Shown: positions 1 to 13,547 of the stretch, piece by piece
Layout of the letters: every line of letters begins with the position of its first letter
Numbering within the stretch: the stretch's first letter is position 1
NCBI RefSeq assembly: GCF_009455625.1
Contig: NZ_QPEQ01000001.1
Span: 2,294,001 to 2,358,000 of the forward strand
Length of the DNA stretch: 64,000 nucleotides
Direction: 5' to 3'
DNA from: Paraburkholderia bonniea
GTDB lineage: Bacteria; Pseudomonadota; Gammaproteobacteria; Burkholderiales; Burkholderiaceae
Position numbers and translations under genes: made by a program
The notes under the pieces: model-generated
Database searches by the model: none
Seen by the model: the letters and a program-made list of their open reading frames with translations, nothing else
What the model was told of the DNA's origin: nothing

Positions 1-157
1 CCAAGCCAATTTGTCAGGGTTGCGGGTTGTCACCTTGGGCCTTGTATCCCAAGGCACCCTGGCTGTAAGAGCTACATCGTGGCAAACAGTCGCTGTTATT
101 TAATGCAGGCACAAACAAAATACGAGTTATGAAACTGATTAATTTTAAATTGACTGA

Positions 158-577
158 ATGCGTACTGAAACCCATCAAACTTTTTTGCACAGCTGCGCCT
201 CAGACAATGATTTGCAGTCATCTTTCAAGGATACGATCCAACAGGTCGAACCGAATGAGTCCCGTGGGCCCATGCAAAAAATTCAGAATACAAAATCCAT
301 ACATGGCAGTAACTCTGTCCAGGACGAGAGCGGTACTGGAAGTTCAGGAAGGGCATCTCTCCTGCGCAGGGAGGGCAGCCTGAGCAGCATTTCCATGAAT
401 GCTGCGCCAGACATTCCAGATTCTACGCCGCTGACAGAAATCTCCGTCGCTAAAGTCTGGAACAATTTAGTCCTTAAAAAGGAAATATTGTGGCACCTTG
501 TCAATGATAAAAATTCATGCGAAGAAGGCCTTTTATCGATTCAAAATGAAATTCTCAATATGTCATCGCATGAGTGA
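158..577 (+). CDS. Hypothetical protein, first fragment of AT-rich locus
   Basis: 139 codons, no recognised domain. The N-terminal half is rich in Ser, Gln and Asn and looks unstructured; the C-terminal half (about residues 85-139) looks helical, with the run ISVAKVWNNLVLKKEILW. Its TGA (575-577) overlaps the next frame's ATG at 570-572, so it could be translationally coupled to it or joined to it by a frameshift. Whether it is expressed cannot be told from sequence. Confidence 0.3.
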   Translation: MRTETHQTFLHSCASDNDLQSSFKDTIQQVEPNESRGPMQKIQNTKSIHGSNSVQDESGTGSSGRASLLRREGSLSSISMNAAPDIPDSTPLTEISVAKVWNNLVLKKEILWHLVNDKNSCEEGLLSIQNEILNMSSHE

Positions 578-1175
578 CGAGAACAGAAAGGTCCTGGCAA
601 AGAAAAAAATTACCGGATTTTTATTTGGGGAAAATGGCGGCATCGGTTTTTATAAAATAAAAATCTCGGGATCGAAAGGTTTATATAGCACTGATTTTCG
701 GCAGTGGGTATATGAAGCACTCGAAGAAACCGATACCTCAGAGGGGAAATATTTCATTTCTTCTTTATATTTTTCATTTCGACTTATTGATAGCAAAATA
801 GCACCGCCTGACACGGCAATTTTAATCAAATACAAGACTCACGATCTCGATACATGCGCCACCCGCACAGACGGTTTTGAAAATGACCCCTCGCTTTGCG
901 CACCCACCTCGAATACGAACACAATTTCCAAGGCAGATTTGATTTTTAAACGTAGACAGCAATACGAAAGCATTTTGTCTAAACTACACCACGACCTTTC
1001 TCTGCAGGAAAAAATCAGCAAACCTGCCTGGTATCAACGGCATCCAAGTGTTGAAAAAACAAATTATGCGGCCTATCAGTGCAAAGAATTAAAAGAACAG
1101 ATAGCGCTAAAAACCTCCATTCCGGATATAAGCCAATTCAATAGATTAGAAACCATGGAGATAAAATTCAAGTGA
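570..1175 (+). CDS. Hypothetical protein, second fragment of AT-rich locus
   Basis: 201 codons from ATG 570; the same frame is open from 498. No domain recognised. The middle contains alternating hydrophobic stretches (YFISSLYFSFRLI), and the C-terminus ends IPDISQFNRLETMEIKF, which has leucine-rich-repeat spacing. The frame continues in phase beyond the TGA with a second LRR-like segment, so this stop is probably a disabling mutation and the original protein was longer. Confidence 0.3.
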   Translation: MSDENRKVLAKKKITGFLFGENGGIGFYKIKISGSKGLYSTDFRQWVYEALEETDTSEGKYFISSLYFSFRLIDSKIAPPDTAILIKYKTHDLDTCATRTDGFENDPSLCAPTSNTNTISKADLIFKRRQQYESILSKLHHDLSLQEKISKPAWYQRHPSVEKTNYAAYQCKELKEQIALKTSIPDISQFNRLETMEIKFK

Positions 1176-1769
1176 AAATGCCCTATTGCCGCCATCAACA
1201 ATGAGTCAGCAAAACATTTAAATTTAGTCTCAGACGAGGATTATTTTGATTTAAATAATCTACCTTCCGGCACGAAACTTCCGTCTCTGGAGACTCTAGA
1301 TTTATCCGGATCAAATATTATTTCACTGGGATATCTGTATGACTTTCTTGATAGATATGTATCGAATATAAAAATTTTTCCAAAAATAAAAAATTGACTT
1401 TTAATTATGGAATTGCCGCATTTCACGAAGAATATATTAAAAGATCCCCTCTATAACTTCTCCAGTTTTTTGCTGCAGCAGAGCATGCAATCAGATTAAA
1501 ACACCACATTGAACCTGTGTTTAACGTGCCACAATTCGAAAAAATCGAAGCTGTGCCAGATACTCCGCAGTGGACTTTAAAAGAAGCATTAAATTGGGGA
1601 AATGCCCCCTTCCGAAGGTTTTAAGACATGGCCTTGGCCGAGTCAGCTCTAATTAAATGTCGTGTCACCTGGACGGCAGTACCGCCCAGGCTTCACGCGG
1701 CAGATAAAAAGTGAATGCGACACCAAACGACCGGCCATGACGAAGGCTTGGAAGGCTTGAATCCCAGTG

Positions 1770-1856
1770 CCGGATTTACTAACCTACCTGACCGTTGGCA
1801 ACGCGGCAGCAACGAGAACGTCAATGGCCTGCGGCACCCGGTACCGCCAAATTAGT
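1770..1856 (+). pseudogene. IS30-family transposase fragment
   Basis: One plus-strand frame reads WQRGSNENVNGL at 1796-1831, closely matching the conserved C-terminal block of IS30-family transposases (WQRG-NEN-NGLLRQY). It reaches a stop within eight codons and no other part of the transposase or its terminal repeats is visible. It marks a former insertion sequence between the decayed locus and glmM. Evidence is one short motif, so confidence is moderate. Confidence 0.5.
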
Positions 1857-1945
1857 CGGCGCAGCACCTGGCGCTTGAAACGGCCATCTTTGACAAGCAA
1901 TCAGCTTCGTGCCTTGATTGTCTGGGCACGTCCGCCCGCCCCCTC

Positions 1946-1972
1946 GGTGAAACCGGTTTAACCCGTTTCACC
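1946..1972 (-). terminator. Hairpin downstream of glmM
   Basis: Perfect 8-bp inverted repeat GGTGAAAC/GTTTCACC with an 11-nt loop, starting 8 nt past the glmM stop codon. There is no T run on the minus strand after it, so it may be a weak terminator or an mRNA 3'-end stabiliser. Confidence 0.4.
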
Positions 1973-1980
1973 ACGGCGCC

Positions 1981-3339
1981 TTAAACACTCGCCTCACGCA
2001 CCACCGCAGCAATCGCCTCGGCATGACGCTCCGCATCGGTCCGCGCTTCGGCCTCAACCATCACGCGCAGCAGCGGCTCAGTGCCCGACGCGCGAATCAG
2101 CACGCGGCCATGACCATGCAGCGCCTGCTCTGCCGCGCTAATCGCCCGCTGGATCGCCGCATTTCCCTGCCAGTCCATACCCGGCTGCATGCGCACATTC
2201 ACCAGCTTTTGCGGGAACAACGTCACACCATCGAGCAATTGCGCCAACGTCTGGCCACTGCGCTTGATCGCCGCCAGCACGAGCAGCGACGAAACAATGC
2301 CATCGCCCGTCGAATGCCGGTCGAGAGACAAAATATGCCCCGAGCCTTCAGCGCCCAGTTGCCAGCCATGTTCCCGTAATTGTTCAAGCACATAACGGTC
2401 ACCCACCGCCGCCCGCACGAATGGCACGCCGAGGCGCTGCAACGCGACTTCGATCGCCAGATTGGTCATCAGCGTGCCAACCGCCCCCCGGACTTCGCCG
2501 TCAGTCGCTATCCGGTCCTTGACCAGCACGTACAGCAACTCGTCGCCGTTGTAGAGCCGCCCGGCTGCATCCACCACCTGCAGGCGGTCGGCGTCACCAT
2601 CCAGCGCAATCCCGAGATCCGCGTGATTGGCCCGCACCGCGCGCACCAGGGCATCCGGCGCAGTCGCACCCACGCCATCGTTGATGTTGAAACCATTGGG
2701 TGCAACGCCAATCGGAATCACATCCGCGCCTAGCTCATGAAAAACATGGGGAGCGATGTGATACGCCGCACCGTGCGCACAATCCACCACGAGCTTCATG
2801 CCACGCAGATCGAAAGCGGCGGGAAAGGTGCTCTTGCAAAACTCGATATAACGCCCTGGGGCGTCATCGAGACGACGCGCCTTGCCAAGCTGTTCAGCCG
2901 ACGCACACGCCAATGGCTGCTCAAGCTGCGCTTCGATTCTGGCTTCAACCTCATCCGGCAGCTTGTTGCCATCGGCGGAGAAAAATTTGATGCCGTTGTC
3001 ATCGTAGGGATTATGCGAAGCGCTTATCACGACGCCTGCTGCAAGCCGCAATGCGCGCGTCAGGTAAGCAATGCCAGGGGTAGGCATCGGCCCTGCCAGC
3101 ATTACGTCAACCCCAGCGGCCGAAAACCCTGCCTCCAACGCCGCTTCGAGCATATAGCCCGACACTCTGGTGTCCTTGCCAATTAGCACCGTAGGCCGCT
3201 GCGCGGTGCCAACCCAGTGCTCGCCTCCCGCCAGCACCTTGCCCGCGGCATAACCCAGGCGCAAGACGAAATCAGGGGTAATGGGCGCTGCTCCTACCTT
3301 CCCGCGAATCCCATCAGTACCAAAATAGCGACGTGCCAT
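1981..3339 (-). CDS. glmM: Phosphoglucosamine mutase
   Basis: Converts glucosamine-6-phosphate to glucosamine-1-phosphate, the step before GlmU in UDP-GlcNAc synthesis for peptidoglycan and LPS; cytoplasmic. 452 residues, close to the usual 445-452. The N-terminus [13 protein letters not shown] is the family signature. The active-site phosphoserine lies in [15 protein letters not shown], the Mg loop is DGDADR, and the C-terminal phosphate-binding motif is [12 protein letters not shown]. The frame is open 18 codons further upstream, but the ATG at 3339 fits the family and has AAGGA about 10 nt before it. It lies 34 nt after folP on the same strand, the classic folP-glmM pair. Confidence 0.97.
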   Translation of the reverse strand: MARRYFGTDGIRGKVGAAPITPDFVLRLGYAAGKVLAGGEHWVGTAQRPTVLIGKDTRVSGYMLEAALEAGFSAAGVDVMLAGPMPTPGIAYLTRALRLAAGVVISASHNPYDDNGIKFFSADGNKLPDEVEARIEAQLEQPLACASAEQLGKARRLDDAPGRYIEFCKSTFPAAFDLRGMKLVVDCAHGAAYHIAPHVFHELGADVIPIGVAPNGFNINDGVGATAPDALVRAVRANHADLGIALDGDADRLQVVDAAGRLYNGDELLYVLVKDRIATDGEVRGAVGTLMTNLAIEVALQRLGVPFVRAAVGDRYVLEQLREHGWQLGAEGSGHILSLDRHSTGDGIVSSLLVLAAIKRSGQTLAQLLDGVTLFPQKLVNVRMQPGMDWQGNAAIQRAISAAEQALHGHGRVLIRASGTEPLLRVMVEAEARTDAERHAEAIAAVVREASV

Positions 3340-3373
3340 CGTTGAAATATCCTTGATTGCTTTGCTTACAGGT

Positions 3374-4261
3374 TCAGCCGCCAAGCGCGGCATCGCGCAC
3401 GGCTACCCAGATTTTGAGTGCATCGACCGTTGGTGCCACATCGTGCACACGCACAATTGCCGCTCCCCGCTCGACTGCACAGACCGCTGCGGCAAGGCTC
3501 GCTGCGAGCCGCTCAGAGGCAGCCCGCCCCGTGACCGCACCCAGCATCGACTTGCGTGAGATTCCCGCGAGAATCGGAAACGGCCGCGCACCCTGTGGCG
3601 CGGTAGCTTGCAACTGCGCAAGCAACGCGTAATTGTGCTCAACCACGCCTTTACCGAAACCAAACCCTGGATCGACACAAATCCGTGCCTTCGCAATTCC
3701 TGCATGGATAAGCGCATCGGCACGGCTTTGCAGAAATTCACGCACCTCGGCCACGACATCCTGATAAACCGTTGCGCCAAGCTGCATGGTCTGCGGCTCG
3801 CCCTGCATATGCATCACACACAAGCCGCAGGTACTGTCACGCACAGCCTCGAGCGCGCCAGGCAAGCGAAAACCCCAGATATCGTTAATCAGGTCCGCCC
3901 CTGCCGCGAGTGCCGCACGCATGACCTCTGGCTTATAGGTATCGACTGACAACGGCACCTGCGCATCACGCAATTGCTCCAGCAGCGGCATCACCCGCTC
4001 AAGCTCGACTTCAAGTGGCACCGGCGGCGCACCGGGACGCGATGACTCGCCGCCGATATCAATGATGTCCACGCCAGCGCGCAGCATCTGCTCGGCCTGA
4101 CGCAACGCATCATCTCGCGCGGCAAATTGACCGCCATCGGAAAACGAATCCGGCGTGACATTCAAAATTCCCATCACTAATGGCCGCTCGAACGTCAGCG
4201 TAAAACGGCCACATTGCAACGGCTCGGGAACGGCGCGGGACACGCTAGCGGAATTGAACAC
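3374..4261 (-). CDS. folP: Dihydropteroate synthase
   Basis: Condenses p-aminobenzoate with hydroxymethyl-dihydropterin diphosphate to dihydropteroate in folate synthesis; target of sulfonamides. 295 residues from a GTG at 4261; the pterin-binding TIM barrel has both signatures, [15 protein letters not shown] (about residues 30-44) and [14 protein letters not shown] (about 65-78). The exact start is uncertain: no strong Shine-Dalgarno precedes the GTG, and an in-frame GTG lies a few codons inside. Transcribed with glmM. A strong hairpin separates it from ftsH upstream, so it may need read-through or its own promoter. Confidence 0.96.
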   Translation of the reverse strand: MFNSASVSRAVPEPLQCGRFTLTFERPLVMGILNVTPDSFSDGGQFAARDDALRQAEQMLRAGVDIIDIGGESSRPGAPPVPLEVELERVMPLLEQLRDAQVPLSVDTYKPEVMRAALAAGADLINDIWGFRLPGALEAVRDSTCGLCVMHMQGEPQTMQLGATVYQDVVAEVREFLQSRADALIHAGIAKARICVDPGFGFGKGVVEHNYALLAQLQATAPQGARPFPILAGISRKSMLGAVTGRAASERLAASLAAAVCAVERGAAIVRVHDVAPTVDALKIWVAVRDAALGG

Positions 4262-4296
4262 AGGAAAGTTTTGGACAGATCAGGGAAGAATGCAAA

Positions 4297-4326
4297 ACGG
4301 GCCGGTGTGAAATCACACCGGCCCGT
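4297..4326 (-). terminator. Rho-independent terminator after ftsH
   Basis: Perfect 14-bp inverted repeat ACGGGCCGGTGTGA/TCACACCGGCCCGT with a 2-nt loop, followed on the minus strand by TTTT. It lies 20 nt past the ftsH stop and upstream of folP, so it should end or attenuate ftsH transcription. Confidence 0.85.
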
Positions 4327-4345
4327 ACTTCAAACCGATTAACGA

Positions 4346-6235
4346 TCAGGCAGGGGCAGTCGCATTACCAGGCTTCACCTCGGTGCCTGTACTGCCACCG
4401 GGAGCGGCACCACCTGTGGGAGGAGGTGCGTTTTTAGGTGAACGCGGCGGGCGGCCCGCCATGATGTCGTTGATCTGATCGGCGTCGATGGTTTCCCACT
4501 CCATCAGTGCCGCAGTCATGGCTTCAACCTTGTCGCGGTTTTCGTCCAGCAGACGCTTGGCCAGGTTGTACTGCTCATCAAGCACCCGGCGTATTTCAGC
4601 ATCCACCTTTTGCTGGGTCGCCTCGGAGATGGTCCGTGTGAAACCACGGCCAAATGGCGTCGCGTCATTTTCGTCGTCGACATAGACCATTGGCCCAAGT
4701 GCATCCGTCATCCCAAAGCGTGCCACCATGGCCCGGGCCGTCGACGTCGCCTTATTGAAGTCATCTGATGCACCCGTGCTGATGAGATTAAGAAACAGCT
4801 CTTCAGCTACCCGGCCACCGAACAGAATGGCCAGACGGTCCAACAAATAGTCTTTCGAATAAGTTTCGTTATCGTGTTCCGGCAACTGCCACGTGACACC
4901 TAGCGCGCGGCCACGCGGAATAATCGTCACCTTGTGCACCGGATCCGCTTTCGGCAAAAGCTTGGCGATCACCGCATGCCCGGACTCGTGATAGGCCGTC
5001 GCTCGCTTCGATTCCTCACGGATCACCGCAGACTTGCGCTCAGGACCCATGAAGATTTTGTCTTTCGCATCTTCGAAGTCGGCCATTTCGACAATCCGCT
5101 TACCCCGGCGTGCAGCAAAAAGCGCGGCTTCATTGACGAGATTAGCCAGGTCAGCACCCGAAAAACCTGGTGTGCCACGTGCAATAACAGCGGCATCCAC
5201 GTCATTTGAAATCGGCACCTTGCGCAGGTGAACCTTCATGATGTGCTCGCGGCCACGAATATCAGGCAGCCCGACATAAACCTGGCGGTCGAAACGTCCC
5301 GGTCGTAACAAGGCCTTGTCGAGCACGTCCGAGCGGTTGGTTGCGGCAATGACAATCACACCTGAGTTCGCTTCAAAGCCATCCATCTCAACCAGCATCT
5401 GGTTCAGCGTCTGCTCGCGCTCGTCGTTACCACCGCCTGTGCCAGCGCCACGATGACGGCCTACTGCGTCGATTTCGTCGATAAACACAATACACGGCGC
5501 GTGTTTTTTGGCCTGCTCAAACATATCGCGCACACGGGCTGCGCCCACACCGACAAACATTTCAACGAAATCTGAACCTGAAATGCTGAAGAACGGCACT
5601 TTTGCTTCACCGGCAATCGCCCGGGCCAGCAAGGTCTTACCCGTTCCCGGCGGCCCCACCAGCAGTACACCGCGCGGAATCCTGCCACCGAGCTTCTGGA
5701 ATTTTTGTGGATCACGCAGAAAATCAACCAGTTCAGAGACTTCTTCCTTGGCTTCGTCACAACCCGCGACATCGGTGAAATTAATCGCGTTATTGTTTTC
5801 GTCCAGCAGACGCGCACGTGATTTTCCGAACGAGAAGGCCCCGCCTTTGCCCCCGCCCTGCATCTGCCGCATCATATAAAACCAGAAAACGATGATCAGA
5901 ATGGTCGGACCAAGATAGGTCAACGCTGACACCAGCATGCTGGGTTCTTCATCTGCCTTGCCGCTAACCTGAACGTTGTACTTCAGCAGATCGCCCACCA
6001 TCCAGATATCGCCCGGCGAGACAATCTGGTATTTCTGGCCATCCTGCGGCGTCACAATCAGATTGCGGCCCTGCACCACAACGTCCTTGACTTTGCCATT
6101 CTTGGCATCGTCCATGAACTTGGAATAGGAAACGCTTTCCTGGACATGCGGCTTGTCGAACTGCTTGAACACAGTAAATAGCACCAGTGCAATCACCGCC
6201 CACACTGCCGCCTTCGAAAACATATTGTTGTTCAA
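4346..6235 (-). CDS. ftsH: ATP-dependent zinc metalloprotease FtsH
   Basis: Inner-membrane AAA+ protease that degrades misfolded membrane proteins and short-lived regulators. 629 residues. Two transmembrane segments (about residues 8-24 and 104-124) flank a periplasmic domain; then Walker A GPPGTGKT, Walker B VFIDEID, the arginine-finger region LRPGRFDR, and the zinc site HESGH. The tail is proline/glycine-rich and variable. The start is a TTG (codons read MNNNMF) with AAGGAG about 7 nt upstream; an ATG four codons inside is the alternative. rlmE precedes it on the same strand, the conserved rlmE-ftsH order. Confidence 0.98.
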   Translation of the reverse strand: MNNNMFSKAAVWAVIALVLFTVFKQFDKPHVQESVSYSKFMDDAKNGKVKDVVVQGRNLIVTPQDGQKYQIVSPGDIWMVGDLLKYNVQVSGKADEEPSMLVSALTYLGPTILIIVFWFYMMRQMQGGGKGGAFSFGKSRARLLDENNNAINFTDVAGCDEAKEEVSELVDFLRDPQKFQKLGGRIPRGVLLVGPPGTGKTLLARAIAGEAKVPFFSISGSDFVEMFVGVGAARVRDMFEQAKKHAPCIVFIDEIDAVGRHRGAGTGGGNDEREQTLNQMLVEMDGFEANSGVIVIAATNRSDVLDKALLRPGRFDRQVYVGLPDIRGREHIMKVHLRKVPISNDVDAAVIARGTPGFSGADLANLVNEAALFAARRGKRIVEMADFEDAKDKIFMGPERKSAVIREESKRATAYHESGHAVIAKLLPKADPVHKVTIIPRGRALGVTWQLPEHDNETYSKDYLLDRLAILFGGRVAEELFLNLISTGASDDFNKATSTARAMVARFGMTDALGPMVYVDDENDATPFGRGFTRTISEATQQKVDAEIRRVLDEQYNLAKRLLDENRDKVEAMTAALMEWETIDADQINDIMAGRPPRSPKNAPPPTGGAAPGGSTGTEVKPGNATAPA

Positions 6236-6407
6236 AGCACCACTCCTTCACTCATAGAACGGGCGCCTACATTTTCCTTGCGGCATACCCTCAGGCATTC
6301 TAATCCACTCCGCAGACCCCTGCCATTCACTAAACATAGCCGCCCCACACAGTAGCTACGTTATTTTCTGGCCCAGCAGGTATGCAGGACGGCGCATGAC
6401 TTCCCGA

Positions 6408-7073
6408 TTAACGGGCTTGTTTCAAATGCTTGCCCAAAATAAATGTTTCTGCCGATTTATCTCGTGATGCTTTGGGCTTGCGCGGTGCCACAGTCCGAAA
6501 CTGACGCTTGAATTTTTCGACAATCTGGCTGTAACCACTGCCATGAAAACACTTAACTAAAAGAGCACCATCTGGCTTCAAATGCTTTTGCGAGAATTCG
6601 AGCGCCAAGTCACAAACATGCTCAATCCGTGCAGCATCTGCCAGCGCTACTCCCGACAGGTTGGGCGCCATATCGGAAATTACAAGATCAACTTCGCGTT
6701 CCCCTAGAATCTCTTCCAGCTGGATCAGCACGCTATCTTCACGGAAATCGCCCTGGATGAAGTGCACATCGGCAATCGGCTCCATCGGCAAAAGATCAAG
6801 GGCGATAATCATGCCGTCGATTCCGCCTTCGCGCTCAGCGGTGCCGCGCCGTGTCCCCTGCGACAGCTTGTTGCGCACATACTGGCTCCAGCTACCTGGC
6901 GTCGAGCCCAGATCGACAATGACCTGACCTGGGCGGATCAGTTTGTCCTGCTCGTCAATTTCCTTGAGTTTGTAGGCTGCGCGGGCCCGATAGCCCTCGC
7001 GTTGCGCCAGTTTTACGTACGGGTCGTTGATATGATCGTGGAGCCACGAGTGGTTGAAGCGATTTTTTGCCAT
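6408..7073 (-). CDS. rlmE: 23S rRNA 2'-O-methyltransferase (U2552)
   Basis: Also called FtsJ/RrmJ; uses SAM to methylate U2552 of 23S rRNA in late 50S assembly. 221 residues from the ATG at 7073 ([11 protein letters not shown]...). The ORF is open 24 codons further, but those residues are atypical for the family. Visible motifs are the SAM-binding [13 protein letters not shown], the catalytic aspartate in SDMAPNLSG, and the C-terminal KCFHGSG lysine region. First gene of the rlmE-ftsH unit, divergent from yhbY. Confidence 0.96.
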   Translation of the reverse strand: MAKNRFNHSWLHDHINDPYVKLAQREGYRARAAYKLKEIDEQDKLIRPGQVIVDLGSTPGSWSQYVRNKLSQGTRRGTAEREGGIDGMIIALDLLPMEPIADVHFIQGDFREDSVLIQLEEILGEREVDLVISDMAPNLSGVALADAARIEHVCDLALEFSQKHLKPDGALLVKCFHGSGYSQIVEKFKRQFRTVAPRKPKASRDKSAETFILGKHLKQAR

Positions 7074-7277
7074 TAAGCGATGAACTCTTCTGCGTGACGC
7101 CGTGCTTTTAGCGGATAATACGCGTTTATATCGCGCGGCTGCCATGCTTGGCCTTTCATCTGGCCCGCAACCGCGATCCTTCTGTCGTTCTGACGCGCCC
7201 CACGGTCTTGCAACGCATCAATCACTGATCCGTCTGGACTCAAGGTGCCGCCATTTTAGTCGAGTCTTTCACTTTCC

Positions 7278-7811
7278 ATGCCAGTTCTTAAAGTATCTTC
7301 CGACCAGCGCGCTGAATTGCGCTCCCAGGCACATGCGCTCAAACCGGTTGTGCTCATCGGCGCTGAAGGCCTGACCGACGCGGTACTGGCAGAAATCCGC
7401 GTCCACCTCAACGTGCATCAGTTGATCAAGATCCGCGTATTTGGTGATGAGCGTGAAGCACGGATCGCCATTTATGAGCAAATCTGCGACCAGTTGAACG
7501 CTGCGCCCATTCAGCACATTGGCAAGCTGCTGGTGATCTGGAAGCCCGAGGCGGCCCAGCCAGATCCCGTCAAGCTCAAACGCGGTGTGCTTCCCAGTGC
7601 CCGTGAAGCAGCGAAAGAAGGCAAGCTGGACAAAGGCCGGGCACCGCCACGCGTGGTGAAAGTCGTCAAGCCCGCGGATAACCCCATGCGCAAGCCCAAG
7701 CCAAAAAAGATGCTGGTGCGGGGTAATGAACGTGTGACGGCTGGCGGCAATATCAAACGGGCCAAAAAACGTCTGCCCAGCGCCAAACGCCAGCATCAGT
7801 CTTCGAAGTAG
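7278..7811 (+). CDS. yhbY: YhbY-type CRM RNA-binding protein
   Basis: CRM-domain protein associated with pre-50S ribosomal subunits. 177 residues. The CRM fold occupies about residues 1-95, with the family GxxG-type loop in VLIGAEGLTDAVL and the conserved LIKIRVFGDER block. The remaining ~80 residues are a Lys/Arg/Pro-rich extension longer than in the ~97-residue E. coli protein and probably RNA-binding and disordered. Divergent from rlmE across about 200 bp; both act on the large subunit. Confidence 0.93.
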   Translation: MPVLKVSSDQRAELRSQAHALKPVVLIGAEGLTDAVLAEIRVHLNVHQLIKIRVFGDEREARIAIYEQICDQLNAAPIQHIGKLLVIWKPEAAQPDPVKLKRGVLPSAREAAKEGKLDKGRAPPRVVKVVKPADNPMRKPKPKKMLVRGNERVTAGGNIKRAKKRLPSAKRQHQSSK

Positions 7812-7900
7812 GTATCAGATATCCGGCAGGTATCAGTCAGCATCGGGCGTCAGCAGACGCCCGGATAAAACTCTGCCGATACACCATCATGCGCAGAAAC

Positions 7901-8422
7901 TTAAGCGCCCCGATCTCCAGCCACCTCGGTTAGAGCAGGTGCCTCGCGCTGCGCTGCTGGCAACAGCCATAACAGCGCAAGCCCCAGCAAGCTCTCGAGC
8001 AGATAAAACACGCTCGACACACCATGCAGCATGCCAAACCGGCTTGCATAAGCTGAATGGCTCACATCGCTACCCGCATTGAATGCCGCGACCCGCAAGG
8101 CATTCATAAAAGGCTGAAGCGCGAAATAGCCCACCAGTACGCAGAGCAACATACCAACAATCAGCCAGCGCAGGCGGCGATAGCCGTGCCAGCCGCGACG
8201 AACCAGCAGGTTCGCCAGCCCCAGTAGCGCCACACCACACACCACCCCGGCAATCGCTTCGAAATGAAACAGCCTGGCTGCGACCATCCCCGCCATCATC
8301 CGGTCCAGCGAAGTAAACAGCACAGGCGCTACCGCATACCCCAGCGTCAGCAAACTACCGACCCAAACCACAGTAAGCAGTTGAAAGAGACGCTGCGGCA
8401 TTCCCGTCATCACCTTGCGCAT
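7901..8422 (-). CDS. DUF4149 membrane protein
   Basis: 173 residues with four predicted transmembrane helices (about residues 11-31, 56-74, 84-104 and 135-155), including the family-typical VVWVGSLLTLGYAVAPVLF start and LHGVSSVFYLLESLLGL near the end. Function unknown. Its ATG shares one base with the greA stop (TGATG), so translation is probably coupled to greA. Confidence 0.85.
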   Translation of the reverse strand: MRKVMTGMPQRLFQLLTVVWVGSLLTLGYAVAPVLFTSLDRMMAGMVAARLFHFEAIAGVVCGVALLGLANLLVRRGWHGYRRLRWLIVGMLLCVLVGYFALQPFMNALRVAAFNAGSDVSHSAYASRFGMLHGVSSVFYLLESLLGLALLWLLPAAQREAPALTEVAGDRGA

Positions 8423-8898
8423 CAGACGTAACGCACCGAAATGATTTCGTACTCGCGCACGCCACTCGGTGCCTGGACCGACGCCACATCGCCCTCTGTC
8501 TTGCCAATCAGCGCACGGGCGACAGGCGAACTGATCGAAATCAGGCCATGTTCGAGATCCGCTTCGTCATCACCGACGATCTGATACGTAACCGGCGCGC
8601 CCGAAGCCAGGTCTTCCAGCTCGATCGTCGCGCCGAAGACCACCCGGCCGTCAGCATCCACTAACGATGGATCAATCACCTGGGCTCCAGCGAGCTTCGA
8701 TTCGATTTCCGCAATACGGCCCTCGATAAAGCCCTGCTTTTCTTTAGCCGCGTCGTACTCGGCGTTTTCTGACAGATCACCCTGGGCACGCGCCTCAGCA
8801 ATCATTCTGATTACAGAGGGGCGCTCAACCGACTTCAGGCGCTGCAACTCGTCGCGCAGTTGCTCTGCGCCACGCTTCGTCAATGGAGTAGTGCTCAT
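8422..8898 (-). CDS. greA: Transcript cleavage factor GreA
   Basis: Enters the secondary channel of RNA polymerase and stimulates cleavage of backtracked RNA. 158 residues from ATG 8898, exactly the E. coli length; the longer upstream frame is atypical. N-terminal coiled coil with [13 protein letters not shown] and the acidic tip [14 protein letters not shown]-terminal FKBP-like domain ending in [14 protein letters not shown]. Its leader contains a strong terminator-like structure (8927-9010), and carB lies upstream on the same strand. Confidence 0.97.
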   Translation of the reverse strand: MSTTPLTKRGAEQLRDELQRLKSVERPSVIRMIAEARAQGDLSENAEYDAAKEKQGFIEGRIAEIESKLAGAQVIDPSLVDADGRVVFGATIELEDLASGAPVTYQIVGDDEADLEHGLISISSPVARALIGKTEGDVASVQAPSGVREYEIISVRYV

Positions 8899-8926
8899 AA
8901 ACCGTTCATGTGGCAAAAACGACCAT

Positions 8927-9010
8927 AAAAAAATCACCGCGGTTAAGTGCATCTCACAAAAATCTGGCGAGAACCTAAGCCAGACCCTGCGAAACACCGC
9001 TTAACCGCGG
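8927..9010 (-). terminator. Terminator/leader structure between carB and greA
   Basis: Inverted repeat CCGCGGTTAAG (8937-8947) and CTTAACCGCGG (9000-9010), with an inner stem TCTGGC/GCCAGA, followed on the minus strand by TGATTTTTTT. It ends about 30 nt before the greA ATG and starts 31 nt after the carB stop. It can terminate carB transcripts or attenuate greA. Confidence 0.75.
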
Positions 9011-9040
9011 CACTTACATCTGTGACACAAATCTGATGCT

Positions 9041-12295
<3,255 letters not shown>

Positions 12296-12389
12296 AACGC
12301 TCTCGCTAATGTATTCCTGAATTCTTTCTGCTGGCGTGCGCGGGCAATGCCGCCGCACACGCCAGGTGTTACCTGCCACCGTGCGTCAT

Positions 12390-13547
12390 TTATGCCGCAG
12401 CGCTCTTCCCTGTTTTGCTGTGCGCGTCCATCAATGCCGTAAAACGGTCGAACAGATACGCGATGTCATGCGGGCCTGGCGACGCTTCCGGATGGCCCTG
12501 AAAGCAGAATGCCGGCCGGTCGGTCAGCGCAAAGCCCTGCAACGTGCCGTCAAATAACGAAATGTGCGTGACACGGGCATTGGCAGGCAACGTCGCGGCA
12601 TCAACGGCAAAGCCGTGGTTTTGCGAAGTAATCACGACGCGGCCGTCTTCAAGATCTTTCACTGGATGGTTGGCACCATGGTGGCCGGTCTTCATCTTGA
12701 TGGTTTTAGCCCCTAGCGCGAGGCCCATGATCTGGTGCCCGAGACAAATACCAAAAGTGGGAATGCCTTTTTCGATCAGCGTTTTGGCAGCAGCAATCGC
12801 GTAAGCGCAAGGCTCTGGATCGCCGGGGCCGTTTGACAGGAAGATGCCGTCCGGGTTGAGCGCGAGCGCATCAGCCGCCGACGCCTGTGCGGGCAGCACG
12901 GTGACATGACAGCCACGCTCGGCCAGCATGCGCAAGATGTTGTACTTGACGCCGTAATCGAAGGCCACCACGCGATACTTCGGCGCATTTTGCACGCCGT
13001 AGCCACGGCCCAGACGCCATTCGGTCTGAGTCCACTCGAAAGAAGATGATGTAGAAACGACCTTGGCGAGATCCATACCGGCGAGGCCAGGGAACGAGCG
13101 AGCGAGCTCAATCGCCTGCGCTTCGTCGTCCACGCCAGCGAGAATCGCGCCATTTTGCGCACCCTTGTCGCGTAGCAACCGGGTCAGCTTGCGTGTGTCA
13201 ATTCCGGCGATGGCCACTACGCCTTCCGCTTTCAGATAATCGGAAAGCGAACGTTCCATGCGGAAGTTGGACGCGAGTACCGGCAAGTCACGAATGATGA
13301 GGCCAGCGGCATGAACTTTCGCAGCCTCGACATCTTCGGCATTGACGCCGACATTGCCGATATGCGGGTATGTCAGGGTGACGATCTGGCGCGCGTAGCT
13401 GGGGTCGGTCAGAATTTCCTGGTAACCCGACATGGCCGTATTGAAAACGACTTCGCCAACCGTATGACCGGATGCGCCAATCGAGTAACCACGAAAGACC
13501 GTGCCGTCGGCAAGCGCGAGCAGAGCGGGAGAAAAGGACGGCAACAC
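12390..13547 (-). CDS. carA: Carbamoyl phosphate synthase small subunit
   Basis: Glutamine amidotransferase subunit that supplies ammonia to CarB. 385 residues from a GTG at 13547 with AAGGAG 6 nt upstream; this matches the family N-terminus ([15 protein letters not shown]), whereas the longer upstream frame does not. N-terminal CPSase domain with [11 protein letters not shown]; class I glutaminase domain with catalytic Cys in [10 protein letters not shown] and the His/Glu pair in [11 protein letters not shown]. Confidence 0.97.
   Translation of the reverse strand: MLPSFSPALLALADGTVFRGYSIGASGHTVGEVVFNTAMSGYQEILTDPSYARQIVTLTYPHIGNVGVNAEDVEAAKVHAAGLIIRDLPVLASNFRMERSLSDYLKAEGVVAIAGIDTRKLTRLLRDKGAQNGAILAGVDDEAQAIELARSFPGLAGMDLAKVVSTSSSFEWTQTEWRLGRGYGVQNAPKYRVVAFDYGVKYNILRMLAERGCHVTVLPAQASAADALALNPDGIFLSNGPGDPEPCAYAIAAAKTLIEKGIPTFGICLGHQIMGLALGAKTIKMKTGHHGANHPVKDLEDGRVVITSQNHGFAVDAATLPANARVTHISLFDGTLQGFALTDRPAFCFQGHPEASPGPHDIAYLFDRFTALMDAHSKTGKSAAA

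Larger units (their letters stand above)
158..1624 (+). pseudogene. Decayed AT-rich locus with LRR-like segment
   Basis: A run of AT-rich reading frames that looks like one or two genes broken by mutations. An ORF at 158-577 overlaps, in another frame, an ORF reaching a TGA at 1173-1175. The same frame stays open after that TGA to a second TGA at 1395-1397, and that stretch contains LPSLETLDLSGSNI, which resembles a leucine-rich repeat. The frame is open again to a TAA before 1500, while a different frame (AAEHAIRLKHHIEPVFN...) begins near a T6 run at about 1466-1471 and stays open to TAA 1622-1624. I read this as a decayed protein of foreign base composition. An effector-like role is only a guess from the LRR-like segment. 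Two short independent genes at the 5' end remain possible. Confidence 0.5.

Noticed and set aside
1767..1961. 64-codon plus ORF near glmM
   Set aside because: Another frame of the IS30 scrap; no coding support.
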